From the NCBI GenBank assembly GCA_041686855.1, contig JAWLDA010000019.1, positions 1-64,000 of the forward strand: DNA of 64,000 bases, in the 5' to 3' direction. The notes below the pieces were generated by a model. The model made no database searches, had not been told where the DNA came from, and saw only the letters and a list, made by a program, of their open reading frames with translations. Source of the stretch: JAWLDA01 sp041686855. Lineage in GTDB: Bacteria; Bacillota; Limnochordia; DTU080; RSA5. The position numbers and the translations under genes are program-made. Shown here piece by piece: positions 43,270 to 51,634 of this stretch (the stretch's first letter is position 1; every line of letters starts with the position of its first letter).

Positions 43270-43308
43270 TCGAGGATCACTCCTATGGTGTGTGATGGTT
43301 CTCAGTTC

Positions 43309-44388
43309 TTACAGCCACTTTGCGAGAAAGTCGAGCCCTTCGTTCACTTTGATTTCGTGTCCCCCTTCGTGCAGGAGTAGCTCAAGGCGATCGGCGACAC
43401 CGAGCTTTTCGTAGTGGACCTTGCTCCGTTCAAACTCTTCGACGACAAGTGGATGCCACGAAATGCTGTCCGCTTTGCCGGCCTGAATTTGCACGGGGCG
43501 GGGACAGGCCAGGCTCATGAGCTCGCTGTCACGGAACTTCGTCAACCACCCGGGAATGTAGGCATGCTCGCCTTGCTCTCCCCCAGAGACGAATGATGAG
43601 AAGAGTGGATCATCTAGGAGCATCTTGCTCACCCGATGGTTAAAGAAGGCTGCGTTGATTCCCACCTTGATGCGCGGCTCTACGGGCAGCGTCGTGAGTG
43701 TATAGAAACCTCCCCAGCTGAGCCCCCACATGGCGATCCGCTCGCTGTCAATGTCCGGGAGCGTTTCAACGTAGTCGAGGAGGCGTTCAAACTTGCGAAT
43801 CTCCAGGCCGGCGAGCGTCGTTCCCAGGAGGAGCGCCATGCGATGGAGGCGGCTGCGCGGAGGCCCAAAGAGGACGTTTTGCGGTGCGAGGACCGCGTAG
43901 CCTGCGTCCACAAGGTGGCGCCCGTACGAGTGATAGGCGCCGTGTGGCTTGATCAGGCCAAAGATGTGCTCCGGGGTGGAACCTGCGCCGTGCTGCGCAA
44001 TGACGAGCGGTAGGCGTTCCGAGCGCTCCTTGGGGTAGGCGAGGGCCGCGTGGCAGCGCAGGTTCCCCTTAAAGGAGAGGATGATCCAATGGGCGATGCA
44101 CGTCTCATCCTCAAAGTAGGGGAAGAGCTCGACGGTGAGCGGATCGAGCTCCTGCGACCACACGCCGAGGCAATCCCGCCACTCCTGGCGCTGCGGCTCA
44201 ACCGACGTGAGGAAGTTTTCAATCGAAGAGTAGTCGAAGTTCCAGCCGGCCGACACTCGCTCGTCGACGGCCTGGGCCTCCTGCTGCAGAAAGTGTTCAA
44301 ACTCTCGCTTGATTAGGCTTTGGCGCTCCTTCACCACTTGGTCCAGAGCGCTCTGATCAATCTCTTTGAAGTTGTTGAAACTGAGCAT
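43309..44388 (-). CDS. Alpha/beta hydrolase (dienelactone/acetyl-xylan esterase-like)
   Basis: 359 residues from ATG at 44388. An N-terminal helical extension of about 100 residues precedes the hydrolase core: AQHGAGSTPEHIFG (oxyanion region), GLSWGG with the nucleophile Ser, GKADSISWHP with the Asp, and EGGHEI with the catalytic His. Cytoplasmic. Such enzymes cleave esters, acyl groups on sugars, or small lactones. Start is next to a long degenerate tandem array. Confidence 0.85.
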   Translation of the reverse strand: MLSFNNFKEIDQSALDQVVKERQSLIKREFEHFLQQEAQAVDERVSAGWNFDYSSIENFLTSVEPQRQEWRDCLGVWSQELDPLTVELFPYFEDETCIAHWIILSFKGNLRCHAALAYPKERSERLPLVIAQHGAGSTPEHIFGLIKPHGAYHSYGRHLVDAGYAVLAPQNVLFGPPRSRLHRMALLLGTTLAGLEIRKFERLLDYVETLPDIDSERIAMWGLSWGGFYTLTTLPVEPRIKVGINAAFFNHRVSKMLLDDPLFSSFVSGGEQGEHAYIPGWLTKFRDSELMSLACPRPVQIQAGKADSISWHPLVVEEFERSKVHYEKLGVADRLELLLHEGGHEIKVNEGLDFLAKWL

Positions 44389-44421
44389 CTCCCGCTCGCC
44401 CCCGAGGGATCAATTGAGTAC

Positions 44422-44540
44422 GAACCAAGCGCCACCAAGCGCCACCAAGCGCCAACAAAGCATCGACAAAGTGCCAACAAAGTGCCAACAAAGTAGCAAC
44501 AAAGTAGCAAACTGAAGTATCAATTAAAGTAGCAACTAAG
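44422..44540. repeat. Degenerate 10-11-bp tandem array
   Basis: About eleven units drifting from ACCAAGCGCC (three near-identical copies, 44424-44453) through ACAAAGTGCC to ACAAAGTAGC and TAAAGTAGCA. Adjacent copies are most alike, distant ones differ, which is the expected signature of stepwise duplication. Confidence 0.85.
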
Positions 44541-44616
44541 AATCGAACTTTCCGAAGTTCTTGTGGTGATTCGTGGATATTTTGCCACAACCCTCTCTGG
44601 AATAGGGCGGAAGTAC

Positions 44617-44651
44617 AAAACTTGAGTCGGCTTCGCCGTCCCTCAAGTTTT
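44617..44651. terminator. Long hairpin, terminator-like
   Basis: AAAACTTGAG (44617-44626) pairs with CTCAAGTTTT (44642-44651), with CGGC/GCCG inside around a TTC loop. The A-rich and T-rich arms make it a plausible bidirectional rho-independent terminator. It would shield the hydrolase and the downstream nuclease region from each other. Confidence 0.55.
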
Positions 44652-44673
44652 TGGACCGGCTCACCCGTTAGCT

Positions 44674-45338
44674 GTCCGAGAATTGCCCGCAACCGAACCG
44701 AACAGGGTAGGCGTTGGCATACGTCGGATCGGGCACCCTTCTGAGCAGGGAATTTGGATCGCGGTCCTCGTTCGAGCGGATGCGGCGCGTAGGATTGCCC
44801 GATCAGCGGTTATTCTTCGGACACCCCTCGCAAATCCCTCGCAAACCCCTCACGCATCGGAATTCTGCCGATCGTCTCCACTGCCCGACCTTAGTGCAGA
44901 GAGTGACTGCAAGATTTTCTGCGTGGATCTGGCGGGCTCACCTAGCGGCTCCAACTGCATAGCAGGCTCATGTGGAGAATTCAACCGTCCAAGCTGGGAC
45001 ATTGGTCTGATGGAACGGAATACCCAGATATGCAGCGTAATGAGGTATCCAGCAGATGGTCCAGTAGGCCGTCCAGTAAACAGGCCACCCGGTAAACAGG
45101 CCGATTTTAGGGCTCGATAAAGCGCTGATAATTGGCCGACATACCGCCGATAAGTCACCGACAAGTCGACGGATGAAGACTGATAGACTGTCCGATTCAT
45201 GGATGCAACGCGTGTGGCGCCGATTCGCAAGTCCTGTTTCCCGACGGCAGCCCTCCTGGAGCTGGTCTTTCTTTTCTTGAAGCCGCAGAAAGAGCAAGCT
45301 CCGTAGTCGCCCGGACTGACTCAGGCTATGTTTCGGAC
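44674..45338. repeat. Cluster of three ~20-bp GTCCGA motifs, right
   Basis: Copies: 44674-44693 (+) GTCCGAGAATTGCCCGCAAC; 44803-44822 (-) GTCCGAAGAATAACCGCTGA; 45319-45338 (-) GTCCGAAACATAGCCTGAGT. They lie upstream of the second winged-helix/nuclease gene (45473) and share GTCCGA and the spaced C-C-G pattern with the four copies upstream of the first. The first copy is the closest match to the left-hand consensus; the last two are weaker. Confidence 0.65.
45059..45105. repeat. ~17-bp tandem repeat
   Basis: GTCCAGTAGGCC, GTCCAGTAAACAGGCCAC and CCGGTAAACAGGCCGAT follow one another. Another of the slippage-like arrays, in the gap before the right-hand nuclease gene. Confidence 0.65.
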
Positions 45339-45472
45339 ACTGCCCGCGATTCTTCTTTCTGTTATGTTCCCCAAGCAATGAGGGAATGGGGAGGGTGAGT
45401 TGTGCGCGCGGCGAACAAACGTTCTGTCGGGCTTGGCGCTACCGAAGGATTGAAGCGTTTAGTTGATGTGAC

Positions 45473-46537
45473 TTGAATGAAGCCGCATGGTTGATACAGG
45501 AGGCCGGTGAGGAGGTGGCACGGATGCGTATGCAGGTTGTCGAGGTTCCGCTCGCTCTCTTGCTCTCCCGCTCTTTGACCCCCGCTGCAAAGTTGCTCTG
45601 GATCGCGCTTTACCTCGACGTCCGCAAGGGCCGTCAACGGTCTCACGCACCTACGCTCCTCGCCCTCCGGACTGGCCTAGCCCGGTCCACTGTGTACAAG
45701 GCCCTGGCTCAGCTATCGGCATTGGGGTGGCTCTTAGCGCAGCGTGAGCGCCCGTCCGGTAAACGGCGATGGCAAACGGTCCGGCCTCACGTGGGCGATC
45801 GCACGTGCGTGAGGCTTCCGGTGGACCTAGTAGACGTGTCGAGGAGCGTATCCCCGCAAGCGGTCCTTTGTTATGGCCTGTTGCAGGCGACTCCGAAATA
45901 CAGGGGATCGACAGGACAATTTAAATGGGCTGAGCTGCGCAAGATCACTGGATTACACCTGAAGACCGTGAAGCGCGCTGTGCGCTCTCTTATTAGGGCA
46001 GGCTGGGTTGCGACCACGCAAAGGAACCGGCTGACACCAATCCGATTCCGCCTCCAACACGCTGATCAGGCTCGTAAAGAGGATGTCCAAAGGCGTTTGG
46101 AGCGATCGGAATACCGTGGTGAAGCGATCATGAGGGAGTGCCTTTCGCTGTTCGTCGACTCACAGGAGTTTGTGGACAACGCCCGACCGGGCTTCCTTGT
46201 GAATCCGTCAACTGGGGAACGCCTGGAGTTCGACCGTTTCTATCCGTTGCATCGAGTGGCCTTCGAGTTCAACGGGCAACAACACTATGCCCCCACCAAG
46301 CGCTTTTCGAAGCGGCAAGTGAACGCACAGCGCAAGCGTGACGCTGCCAAGCGACGAATTTGCATAGAGCAAGGGATCACCCTGATCGTTGTCCGGGCTG
46401 ACGAGTTGTCGCTCGCAACGTTGTTGCAAAAGGTCGGCAGTTGGCTACCGTTGCGAAACCTGCGCGGTTACGAGCGGACAGTCCGCTACCTTGAGAGGGT
46501 CATTCAAAACTACCGCCAAGCTGCTCGGAGCGCATGA
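45473..46537 (+). CDS. Winged-helix + PD-(D/E)XK-like nuclease fusion (right copy)
   Basis: 354 residues from TTG at 45473; TTG at 45491 matches the paralogue's start better, so the N terminus is uncertain. Residues about 25-340 align with the protein at 66-1046: VPLALLLSRSLTPAAKLLW, ARSTVYKALAQLSALGWLL, LTGLHLKTVKRAVRSL, and the nuclease motif EFDRFYPLHRVAFEFNGQQH, then RKRDAAKRRICIEQGITLIV. The DNA encoding FEFNGQQHY is nearly identical in the two genes. The C terminus has 30 extra residues, basic and aromatic (LERVIQNYRQAARSA). Reads away from its motif cluster, as in the left copy. The two are inverted with 44 kb between. Confidence 0.8.
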   Translation: MNEAAWLIQEAGEEVARMRMQVVEVPLALLLSRSLTPAAKLLWIALYLDVRKGRQRSHAPTLLALRTGLARSTVYKALAQLSALGWLLAQRERPSGKRRWQTVRPHVGDRTCVRLPVDLVDVSRSVSPQAVLCYGLLQATPKYRGSTGQFKWAELRKITGLHLKTVKRAVRSLIRAGWVATTQRNRLTPIRFRLQHADQARKEDVQRRLERSEYRGEAIMRECLSLFVDSQEFVDNARPGFLVNPSTGERLEFDRFYPLHRVAFEFNGQQHYAPTKRFSKRQVNAQRKRDAAKRRICIEQGITLIVVRADELSLATLLQKVGSWLPLRNLRGYERTVRYLERVIQNYRQAARSA

Positions 46538-46540
46538 CGC

Positions 46541-46568
46541 CTACCCGCGTTCCGGTCGAAGCGGGTAG
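46541..46568 (+). terminator. Hairpin after the right-hand nuclease gene
   Basis: CTACCCGC (46541-46548) pairs with GCGGGTAG (46561-46568), 12-nt loop, 4 bp after the TGA. No T-tract follows. Confidence 0.5.
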
Positions 46569-46718
46569 ACATACAAAGATTTCAAGGCTTCACGTGGAGG
46601 GGATGCAAAGCCTCGTTCACGAAATCATCCCGCGAGCAGGCTTGTGATTTAGCGAGTAGGCTCATGATTGATCGAAACGAAGGTGCTTGCGCTGTCGTAT
46701 CACCAAGGGTACCGCATC

Positions 46719-47402
46719 ATGATTGTCGAAGACGACCCCAAAATTGCGGCGATCCTCTCCGAGGAGCTGGTCCGCTTCGGGTACGACGTGGTGAGCGTCG
46801 ACGAGCCTGCCCAGGTGAAGGAGAGCTTTGTCGCCCTACGACCCGACTTGGTCCTCTTAGACATCAACTTGCCGCGATACGACGGCTTCTACTTATGCCG
46901 TCAGCTACGCACGCTCTCCAAGATACCGATCATCTTTATCTCCGCCCGTTCGGACGATCTCGACCAGGTACGAGCGTTGGAGAATGGCGGAGACGATTAC
47001 ATAACCAAGCCGTTCGACCTCGAGTTGGTGGTGGCCAAAGTCCATAGCGCCATCCGCCGGTCGTTTGGAGAGTACGCGGTGGTGCCCGATTCTGAAGTGA
47101 TGACGGTGGCGGGGCTAATCCTAAGTCGTAACCAGTGTCGAGTCAGCTACCGTAACCGTGAGATAGATCTGAGCCCCAAAGAGTTTCGGCTTTTGTACAA
47201 CCTTGCTGAGAGTCACGGCGAGATTGTGGATCGCGACCAACTGCTTGAAGCGCTTTGGGACGACGTCGACTTTGTCGATGACAATACGCTGACAGTGAAC
47301 GTCGCTCGGTTGCGACGCCGAATGACAGAGCTTGGATTGTCTGACGTGATCGAGACCAAGCGTGGGCGCGGGTATCGGTTAAACCTCCACAATCGTGAGT
47401 GA
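46719..47402 (+). CDS. OmpR-type response regulator (BceR-like)
   Basis: 227 residues from ATG at 46719 (AAGGG 9 bp upstream); a TTG at 46668 gives a less typical N terminus. Receiver domain: MIVEDDPKIAAILSEEL, phospho-acceptor D48 in LVLLDINLP, conserved T/S and K at ISARS and ITKPF. The C-terminal winged helix covers about 125-225, ending RLRRRMTELGLSDVIETKRGRGYRL. With the histidine kinase 50 bp downstream it forms a Bce-type two-component system that normally induces the adjacent ABC detoxification pump when a cell-wall-active peptide is sensed. Confidence 0.9.
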   Translation: MIVEDDPKIAAILSEELVRFGYDVVSVDEPAQVKESFVALRPDLVLLDINLPRYDGFYLCRQLRTLSKIPIIFISARSDDLDQVRALENGGDDYITKPFDLELVVAKVHSAIRRSFGEYAVVPDSEVMTVAGLILSRNQCRVSYRNREIDLSPKEFRLLYNLAESHGEIVDRDQLLEALWDDVDFVDDNTLTVNVARLRRRMTELGLSDVIETKRGRGYRLNLHNRE

Positions 47403-47453
47403 GAAGGAGCCGGGGGAGTAGAGGGGGTTGGGGGATAACGGGAGGAAGCTCAT

Positions 47454-48674
47454 ATGAGCTTTAGGGCATTTTTGCGTGACCGATGGGTGTACATCGCTGT
47501 GTACGTGGCGTCCAGTTTACTGACGATTACACTCGTTCAACTTGACTTGAGTATCTCCAAGAAAAGCTTAGAGTTTGCCAACCTTGTGTACGTCTTCATT
47601 TTAGGGATTGTCGGTCTCGTACTATTTCTCGGCTACGACTACCGCAGACAAGCGGCGTACGTCACGCGTCTCAAGGAAGTGGGGGCCTCCGACTCTCTCG
47701 ATCAGATGGGCCTCCTGCCTGAGGCGAGTACCGAGGAACACAAATCCTTTAACGCGGCCTGGCAGCGAGTTTATGGACGTCTACGGACGGAGATAGCCAA
47801 CGAGCGTGAGGCGGGACGTGAACGGGTCCGTATGATCACACAGTGGGCGCATCACATGAAGACGCCGGTCGCCGTCATCAACCTCGAGCTGCAGAAGGCC
47901 CGCAAACGAGAGAGCCACCGCTCCGATGACGACGCCATACTCGCGAGTGTCTCCGAGGAGACCGAGCGGCTCGACCATCTGCTGCAAAGCCTTCTGAACG
48001 CGATTCGCCTCGACGGCTTTGCCGGCGACTTTCGAATTGAGTCCGTTGAGTTGGAGGCGCTGGCGCGGCAGGTGATCAACGAACAGCGTCGGAGTTTCAT
48101 CCTCCGTCGAGTCTTCCCCAAGATAACGATGGACGGAAGAACGGGCGGAACAACAGACGGAACAACAGACGGAAGAACGGACGGAACGGGGGACGAAGCG
48201 GTAGACGAAACGTCGGACAGAACGACGGACGCCAAGAGAGTCGCCGCAGCCTCAGAGAGCGAGGAGGGTCCGCCCCAAGCCCTCACTGTCGAGACGGACG
48301 CGAAGTGGCTGCGATTTGTGCTGGAGCAGATTCTCGGCAATTCGCTGAAATACGCATCGAGACCTGACCGTTACGGTCACGTCACGTTTCGGATCGGGCG
48401 CAGGGGTCCAGGGGTCGACCTGGAGATTATCGACGACGGAATCGGGATCGATCCGGAGGATCAAGCGCGCGTCTTCGAACCCTTCTTCACCGGATCGAAC
48501 GGAAGGGCCGAGGCGCGCTCGACGGGCATGGGGCTCTACCTCGCCAAAGAGGCCTGCCGCAAGCTGGGTCACGAGCTCACTCTCACATCGTCTCCCGGTG
48601 AGGGGACGTGCGTGCGCATTCGCTTTGAGACGGCGCCGACGATTCACTCTGGCCTCACACGCCCGCTGGTGTGA
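47454..48674 (+). CDS. Intramembrane-sensing histidine kinase (BceS-like)
   Basis: 406 residues from ATG at 47454, GGGAGGA upstream. Two membrane helices (about 11-30 and 43-60) with almost no extracytoplasmic loop, the hallmark of intramembrane-sensing kinases that read the state of their ABC partner. The phospho-accepting His is H133 in QWAHHMKTPVAV. The N box EQILGNSLKYA, G1 IIDDGIGID and G2 STGMGLYLAK are intact. Between the dimerisation and ATPase parts (227-275) lies a Thr/Asp-rich insertion made by a 12-bp tandem repeat. Functionally it should still be active, as the insertion is at a loop. Confidence 0.9.
   Translation: MSFRAFLRDRWVYIAVYVASSLLTITLVQLDLSISKKSLEFANLVYVFILGIVGLVLFLGYDYRRQAAYVTRLKEVGASDSLDQMGLLPEASTEEHKSFNAAWQRVYGRLRTEIANEREAGRERVRMITQWAHHMKTPVAVINLELQKARKRESHRSDDDAILASVSEETERLDHLLQSLLNAIRLDGFAGDFRIESVELEALARQVINEQRRSFILRRVFPKITMDGRTGGTTDGTTDGRTDGTGDEAVDETSDRTTDAKRVAAASESEEGPPQALTVETDAKWLRFVLEQILGNSLKYASRPDRYGHVTFRIGRRGPGVDLEIIDDGIGIDPEDQARVFEPFFTGSNGRAEARSTGMGLYLAKEACRKLGHELTLTSSPGEGTCVRIRFETAPTIHSGLTRPLV
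48131..48226. repeat. In-frame 12-bp tandem array inside the histidine kinase gene
   Basis: Eight exact-period units beginning GGACGGAAGAAC, GGGCGGAACAAC, AGACGGAACAAC, AGACGGAAGAAC, GGACGGAACGGG, then more diverged copies. Each encodes four residues (DGRT, GGTT, DGTT, DGRT, DGTG, DEAV, DETS, DRTT). Because the unit is a multiple of three the reading frame survives copy-number change. Confidence 0.88.
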
Positions 48675-48684
48675 GTCTGGTTCG

Positions 48685-48770
48685 AGGCCAACGCATAGAC
48701 CAACGCACAGGGGCCAACGTGTTAAGGTGACACCGTTGTAAGGTTGGCGGCCCCGATTGCAAGGTAAATC
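48685..48770. repeat. Weak tandem repeats after the histidine kinase gene
   Basis: GAGGCCAACGCATA, GACCAACGCACAG, GGGCCAACGTG, then GTTAAGGTGACACC and GTTGTAAGGTTGG copies. More diverged than the other arrays; located between the kinase stop and the BceA-like gene. Confidence 0.5.
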
Positions 48771-48838
48771 GATGGAAAGGCAGGGAGGCAGGCGGTAGAC
48801 TAGCCGTGACAGACGCGCATTAGAGGAGGCTGTTCACG

Positions 48839-49615
48839 ATGTACGTCCTGCAAACTTCCAGCCTTACCAAGGTGTACGGCAGTCGGGGTCGAGTGACGAC
48901 ACGCGCCCTCTCCAACTTCTCACTCGAGGTGGAGCAAGGTGATTTCGTCGGAATCATGGGCCCGTCCGGCAGCGGGAAGACCACGCTGCTCAACCTGCTG
49001 GCGACGATTGATCAACCCACCTCCGGGACGATTGCGATCGACGGCGTCGCCCTGGGTTCACTCAAAGGCGACGCGTTGGCCCGCTTCCGGAGGGAGCGGC
49101 TGGGCTTCGTCTTTCAGGACTTCAACCTGCTCGACAGTTTGACCCTGGGGGAGAACATTGCGCTTCCGCTGGTCCTGGGCGGCCGGCCCCACGACGAGAT
49201 CCAAGAGAGGCTGCACGGCGTCGCCGAGCAGTTGCGCATCACCGACATTCTCCCTAAGTACTCCTACGAAGTCTCCGGTGGTCAACAGCAGCGAGCGGCC
49301 GCGGCTCGGGCGATCATCCACGAACCGGCACTCCTCCTGGCCGACGAACCGACGGGGAATCTGGACTCCCGCTCGGCCAGGGAGCTGATGGAGGCCTTCA
49401 CGCGGCTCAACGAGACGGGGAAGGTGAGTATCCTCCTCGTCACTCACGACCCGTTCGCGGCGAGTTACTGCCGCCGCATTCTCTTTATTCGCGATGGCGA
49501 GTTGTACAACGAGATTCACCGTGGTGAGAGCAGGCAAGTCTTCTTCCAACGCATCCTGGATGTTCTCTCCGTGATCGGGGGTGGTCCGGGTGAATCTGAG
49601 AAGCCTCGCCTATAA
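48839..49615 (+). CDS. BceA-like ABC ATPase
   Basis: 258 residues from ATG at 48839, AGAGGAGG upstream. Walker A GPSGSGKTT, Q-loop FVFQDFNLLDSLTLGENIALP, signature VSGGQQQR, Walker B LLLADEPTGNLDS, H switch TH. The FxFQDFNLLDSLTxxENIxLP stretch is diagnostic for the MacB/BceA/LolD class and the tail (YNEIHRGESRQVFFQRILDV) is BceA-specific. Together with the BceB-like permease it removes antimicrobial peptides from their targets (bacitracin, lantibiotics) in studied systems. Overlaps the permease start by 26 bp. Confidence 0.9.
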   Translation: MYVLQTSSLTKVYGSRGRVTTRALSNFSLEVEQGDFVGIMGPSGSGKTTLLNLLATIDQPTSGTIAIDGVALGSLKGDALARFRRERLGFVFQDFNLLDSLTLGENIALPLVLGGRPHDEIQERLHGVAEQLRITDILPKYSYEVSGGQQQRAAAARAIIHEPALLLADEPTGNLDSRSARELMEAFTRLNETGKVSILLVTHDPFAASYCRRILFIRDGELYNEIHRGESRQVFFQRILDVLSVIGGGPGESEKPRL

Positions 49616-51521
49616 GAATGTCTGGCGCAACCGCGGCCGCTACCTCGCCTATCTAGTGAGCGCCGCGTTTTCGGTGATGGTGTACTTCTTGTACTCGGCG
49701 CTCGCCCTCCATCCCGAGCTTCAGGGCGGCTTTCGCGGCGCGGCGTACGCCCGAGTCGCCGTCGAGGCGGCCTCCGTCGTCATCGCGCTCTTTACGTTCC
49801 TCTTTCTCATGTACTCGAGTGCGGCGTTCGCACGCTTTCGCATGAAGGAGTTTGGGCTCCTCTCACTACTCGGCTTGACCCGGCGGCAAATGGTCCGGCT
49901 CATCCTTTGGGAGAATCTTGTGGTGGCGCTCTCGGCGCTCGCGATCGGATTGAGCGTCGGTCTGCTCTTTGTTAAGCTGTTCTTTATGGCCGTGAGCGCC
50001 CTCTTAGGCCTGACCCAGGAGCTCACGTTCATCGTCGGAGGGGCGGTTTGGTACCGGACGATCGTCGTCTTCGGTTCGTTCTTTTTGATCGTCTCGTTTG
50101 TCTCGCTGCGGAGCGTACTGCGGCGAAGCATCATAGAGCTCATCCGCTCGCGACGAAAGCCGAAGGATGCGCCGGTCTTCTCACGCTGGAAGACGCTGCT
50201 CGGCCTCGCCCTCGTCGGCGTCGGCTACGCCTGGGCGTGCGTCCCTCATCCGGTGGCCGTTCTTCTGGGCGTCGTTCCGGTGACCACCCTGGTTTCGGTG
50301 GGGACGTACTTGCTGATGCGAGAGGGGGCCACCGCGCTCTTGACGAGGCTACGCCGGCGAGAGAGGTTCTTTTTCCGCCCACGTCCCTTCCTGATCGTAA
50401 GTCAGTCCCTCTTTAAGATGCAGGAGAATCATCGCAGTATGACCGCCGTCGCACTCCTCGTGGCCGTCATCCTGTCGGCGGTGGGGACGATCTACGCCGT
50501 CTACGCACAACTGGGGGAACGCTCGATCGCCGAAGCGCCTCATGCGCTGCAGCTCGTTCTACCCAGCAATGTGGAATCAGAGACCGAGATCGCGCTCGTT
50601 CAGAAGCGACTCGCAACACACGATGTGCGCGGCTTACGCCATGTTCGCACGGCGCTGATTCAAGGCGGCTTGGGTGAGACGGACGTCTATGTGTTGCCCT
50701 ATTCGATGTACGCACAAGCGCACTGGGCGCAAGGGTCGCAGGCTCCGGTCAAGCTCGAGGCGGGAGACCAGGCGATTCTCGTCCATCCCATGGTGTTGGC
50801 GCAGAGGGTGCGACCCGAGGCGGCGCCTCGACGGCAAACGCTGCGGACGTCCCACGCCGAGATGGACGTTTCGGTGGTCTCGGATTACTCGGGCCGACTC
50901 TTAAACGGAGAGCCGGGGGAGCGTGCGACACTCGTTTTGAGCGATCAGAGGTTCGCACAACTCTTGGGGCTTACGCCAAGGAGCGAGCGGTGGAGCGTTG
51001 CAGTGTGGTCGGGACCGACCTGGCGCGGGGATGCGATTGAGCGGGTGATCGCTGCGCTCGACACCCGTTACGTCGCCGAGCGAGCGGGCTGGTTCACCAA
51101 CTCCCTGGCGCACTACCATGGCTCGATGCGCGAGGTTGGTCTCACTCTGTTTATCGGAATCTTCGTCTCGCTCGTCTTCTTTGCTGCCACGTGCAGTCTG
51201 CTTTACTTTCGGCTCTTTACAGAGATTGACGAAGACCGCATGTACTACCGGAAGCTGAACGAGCTCGGGCTGGGACGCCAGGAGATTTACCGCCTCGCTC
51301 GGTTGCAAAGCGCCGTTCTCTTTGTGGTTCCGTTCGCCGTCGGGCTCGTTCACTCGACCTTCGCGATGAATGCCCTGGGCGCTCTGGTGATGAGGACGGT
51401 GCTGCACCTCGGTTGGATGGTCGCGCTGGGTTACCTCGTCATCTATTTGCTATACTTTGGCGCTACCTACGGGCTGTATTGGCGAACGATGGCAGCTAAC
51501 GTCCGATCCGGACTGGTGTGA
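49590..51521 (+). CDS. BceB-like ten-helix permease
   Basis: 643 residues from GTG at 49590 (GGGGTGG 5 bp upstream; GTG at 49581 also possible). Helices at about 14-38, 55-80, 105-130, 150-170, 195-235 (paired), 285-305, then a large external domain (about 310-510) and three C-terminal helices, matching BceB topology. The FtsX-type coupling segment KEFGLLSLLGLTRRQMVRL and, near the end, RKLNELGLGRQEIYRL are typical. The large external domain is the peptide-sensing part. Confidence 0.88.
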   Translation: MNLRSLAYKNVWRNRGRYLAYLVSAAFSVMVYFLYSALALHPELQGGFRGAAYARVAVEAASVVIALFTFLFLMYSSAAFARFRMKEFGLLSLLGLTRRQMVRLILWENLVVALSALAIGLSVGLLFVKLFFMAVSALLGLTQELTFIVGGAVWYRTIVVFGSFFLIVSFVSLRSVLRRSIIELIRSRRKPKDAPVFSRWKTLLGLALVGVGYAWACVPHPVAVLLGVVPVTTLVSVGTYLLMREGATALLTRLRRRERFFFRPRPFLIVSQSLFKMQENHRSMTAVALLVAVILSAVGTIYAVYAQLGERSIAEAPHALQLVLPSNVESETEIALVQKRLATHDVRGLRHVRTALIQGGLGETDVYVLPYSMYAQAHWAQGSQAPVKLEAGDQAILVHPMVLAQRVRPEAAPRRQTLRTSHAEMDVSVVSDYSGRLLNGEPGERATLVLSDQRFAQLLGLTPRSERWSVAVWSGPTWRGDAIERVIAALDTRYVAERAGWFTNSLAHYHGSMREVGLTLFIGIFVSLVFFAATCSLLYFRLFTEIDEDRMYYRKLNELGLGRQEIYRLARLQSAVLFVVPFAVGLVHSTFAMNALGALVMRTVLHLGWMVALGYLVIYLLYFGATYGLYWRTMAANVRSGLV

Positions 51522-51579
51522 GGTTTGCGTGGCGTCAAAGGAGATGTGGCTGCAAAAGGAAATTTGATTCTCTAGAGCT

Positions 51580-51609
51580 CTTGCCCGTGATGCTGAAGTC
51601 ACGGGCAAG
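51580..51609. other. Perfect 11-bp hairpin, possible regulatory element
   Basis: CTTGCCCGTGA (51580-51590), loop TGCTGAAG, TCACGGGCAAG (51599-51609), lying 26 bp before the M14 peptidase start. There is no T-tract on the plus strand, so it may be a Rho-type or attenuator structure. Confidence 0.45.
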
Positions 51610-51634
51610 GGAGACGCTAGGGAGTTGACCTCAT

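Larger units (their letters stand above)
44389..45472. other. 1.08-kb intergenic region, repeat-rich
   Basis: Largest gene-free stretch of the window. It carries a 10-11-bp tandem array next to the hydrolase start, a long hairpin, three GTCCGA motifs and a 17-bp-period repeat. Candidate frames (for example 44683-45120) are low-complexity and without ribosome binding sites, so I call no gene. Confidence 0.7.

Noticed and set aside
44422..44540. Repeated unit array as a possible CRISPR
   Set aside because: Units are 10-11 bp, head-to-tail without spacers, and no cas genes are nearby. The same applies to the other arrays.
44683..45120. 145-codon frame in the right motif region
   Set aside because: Low-complexity translation, no ribosome binding site, and it crosses tandem-repeat sequence.
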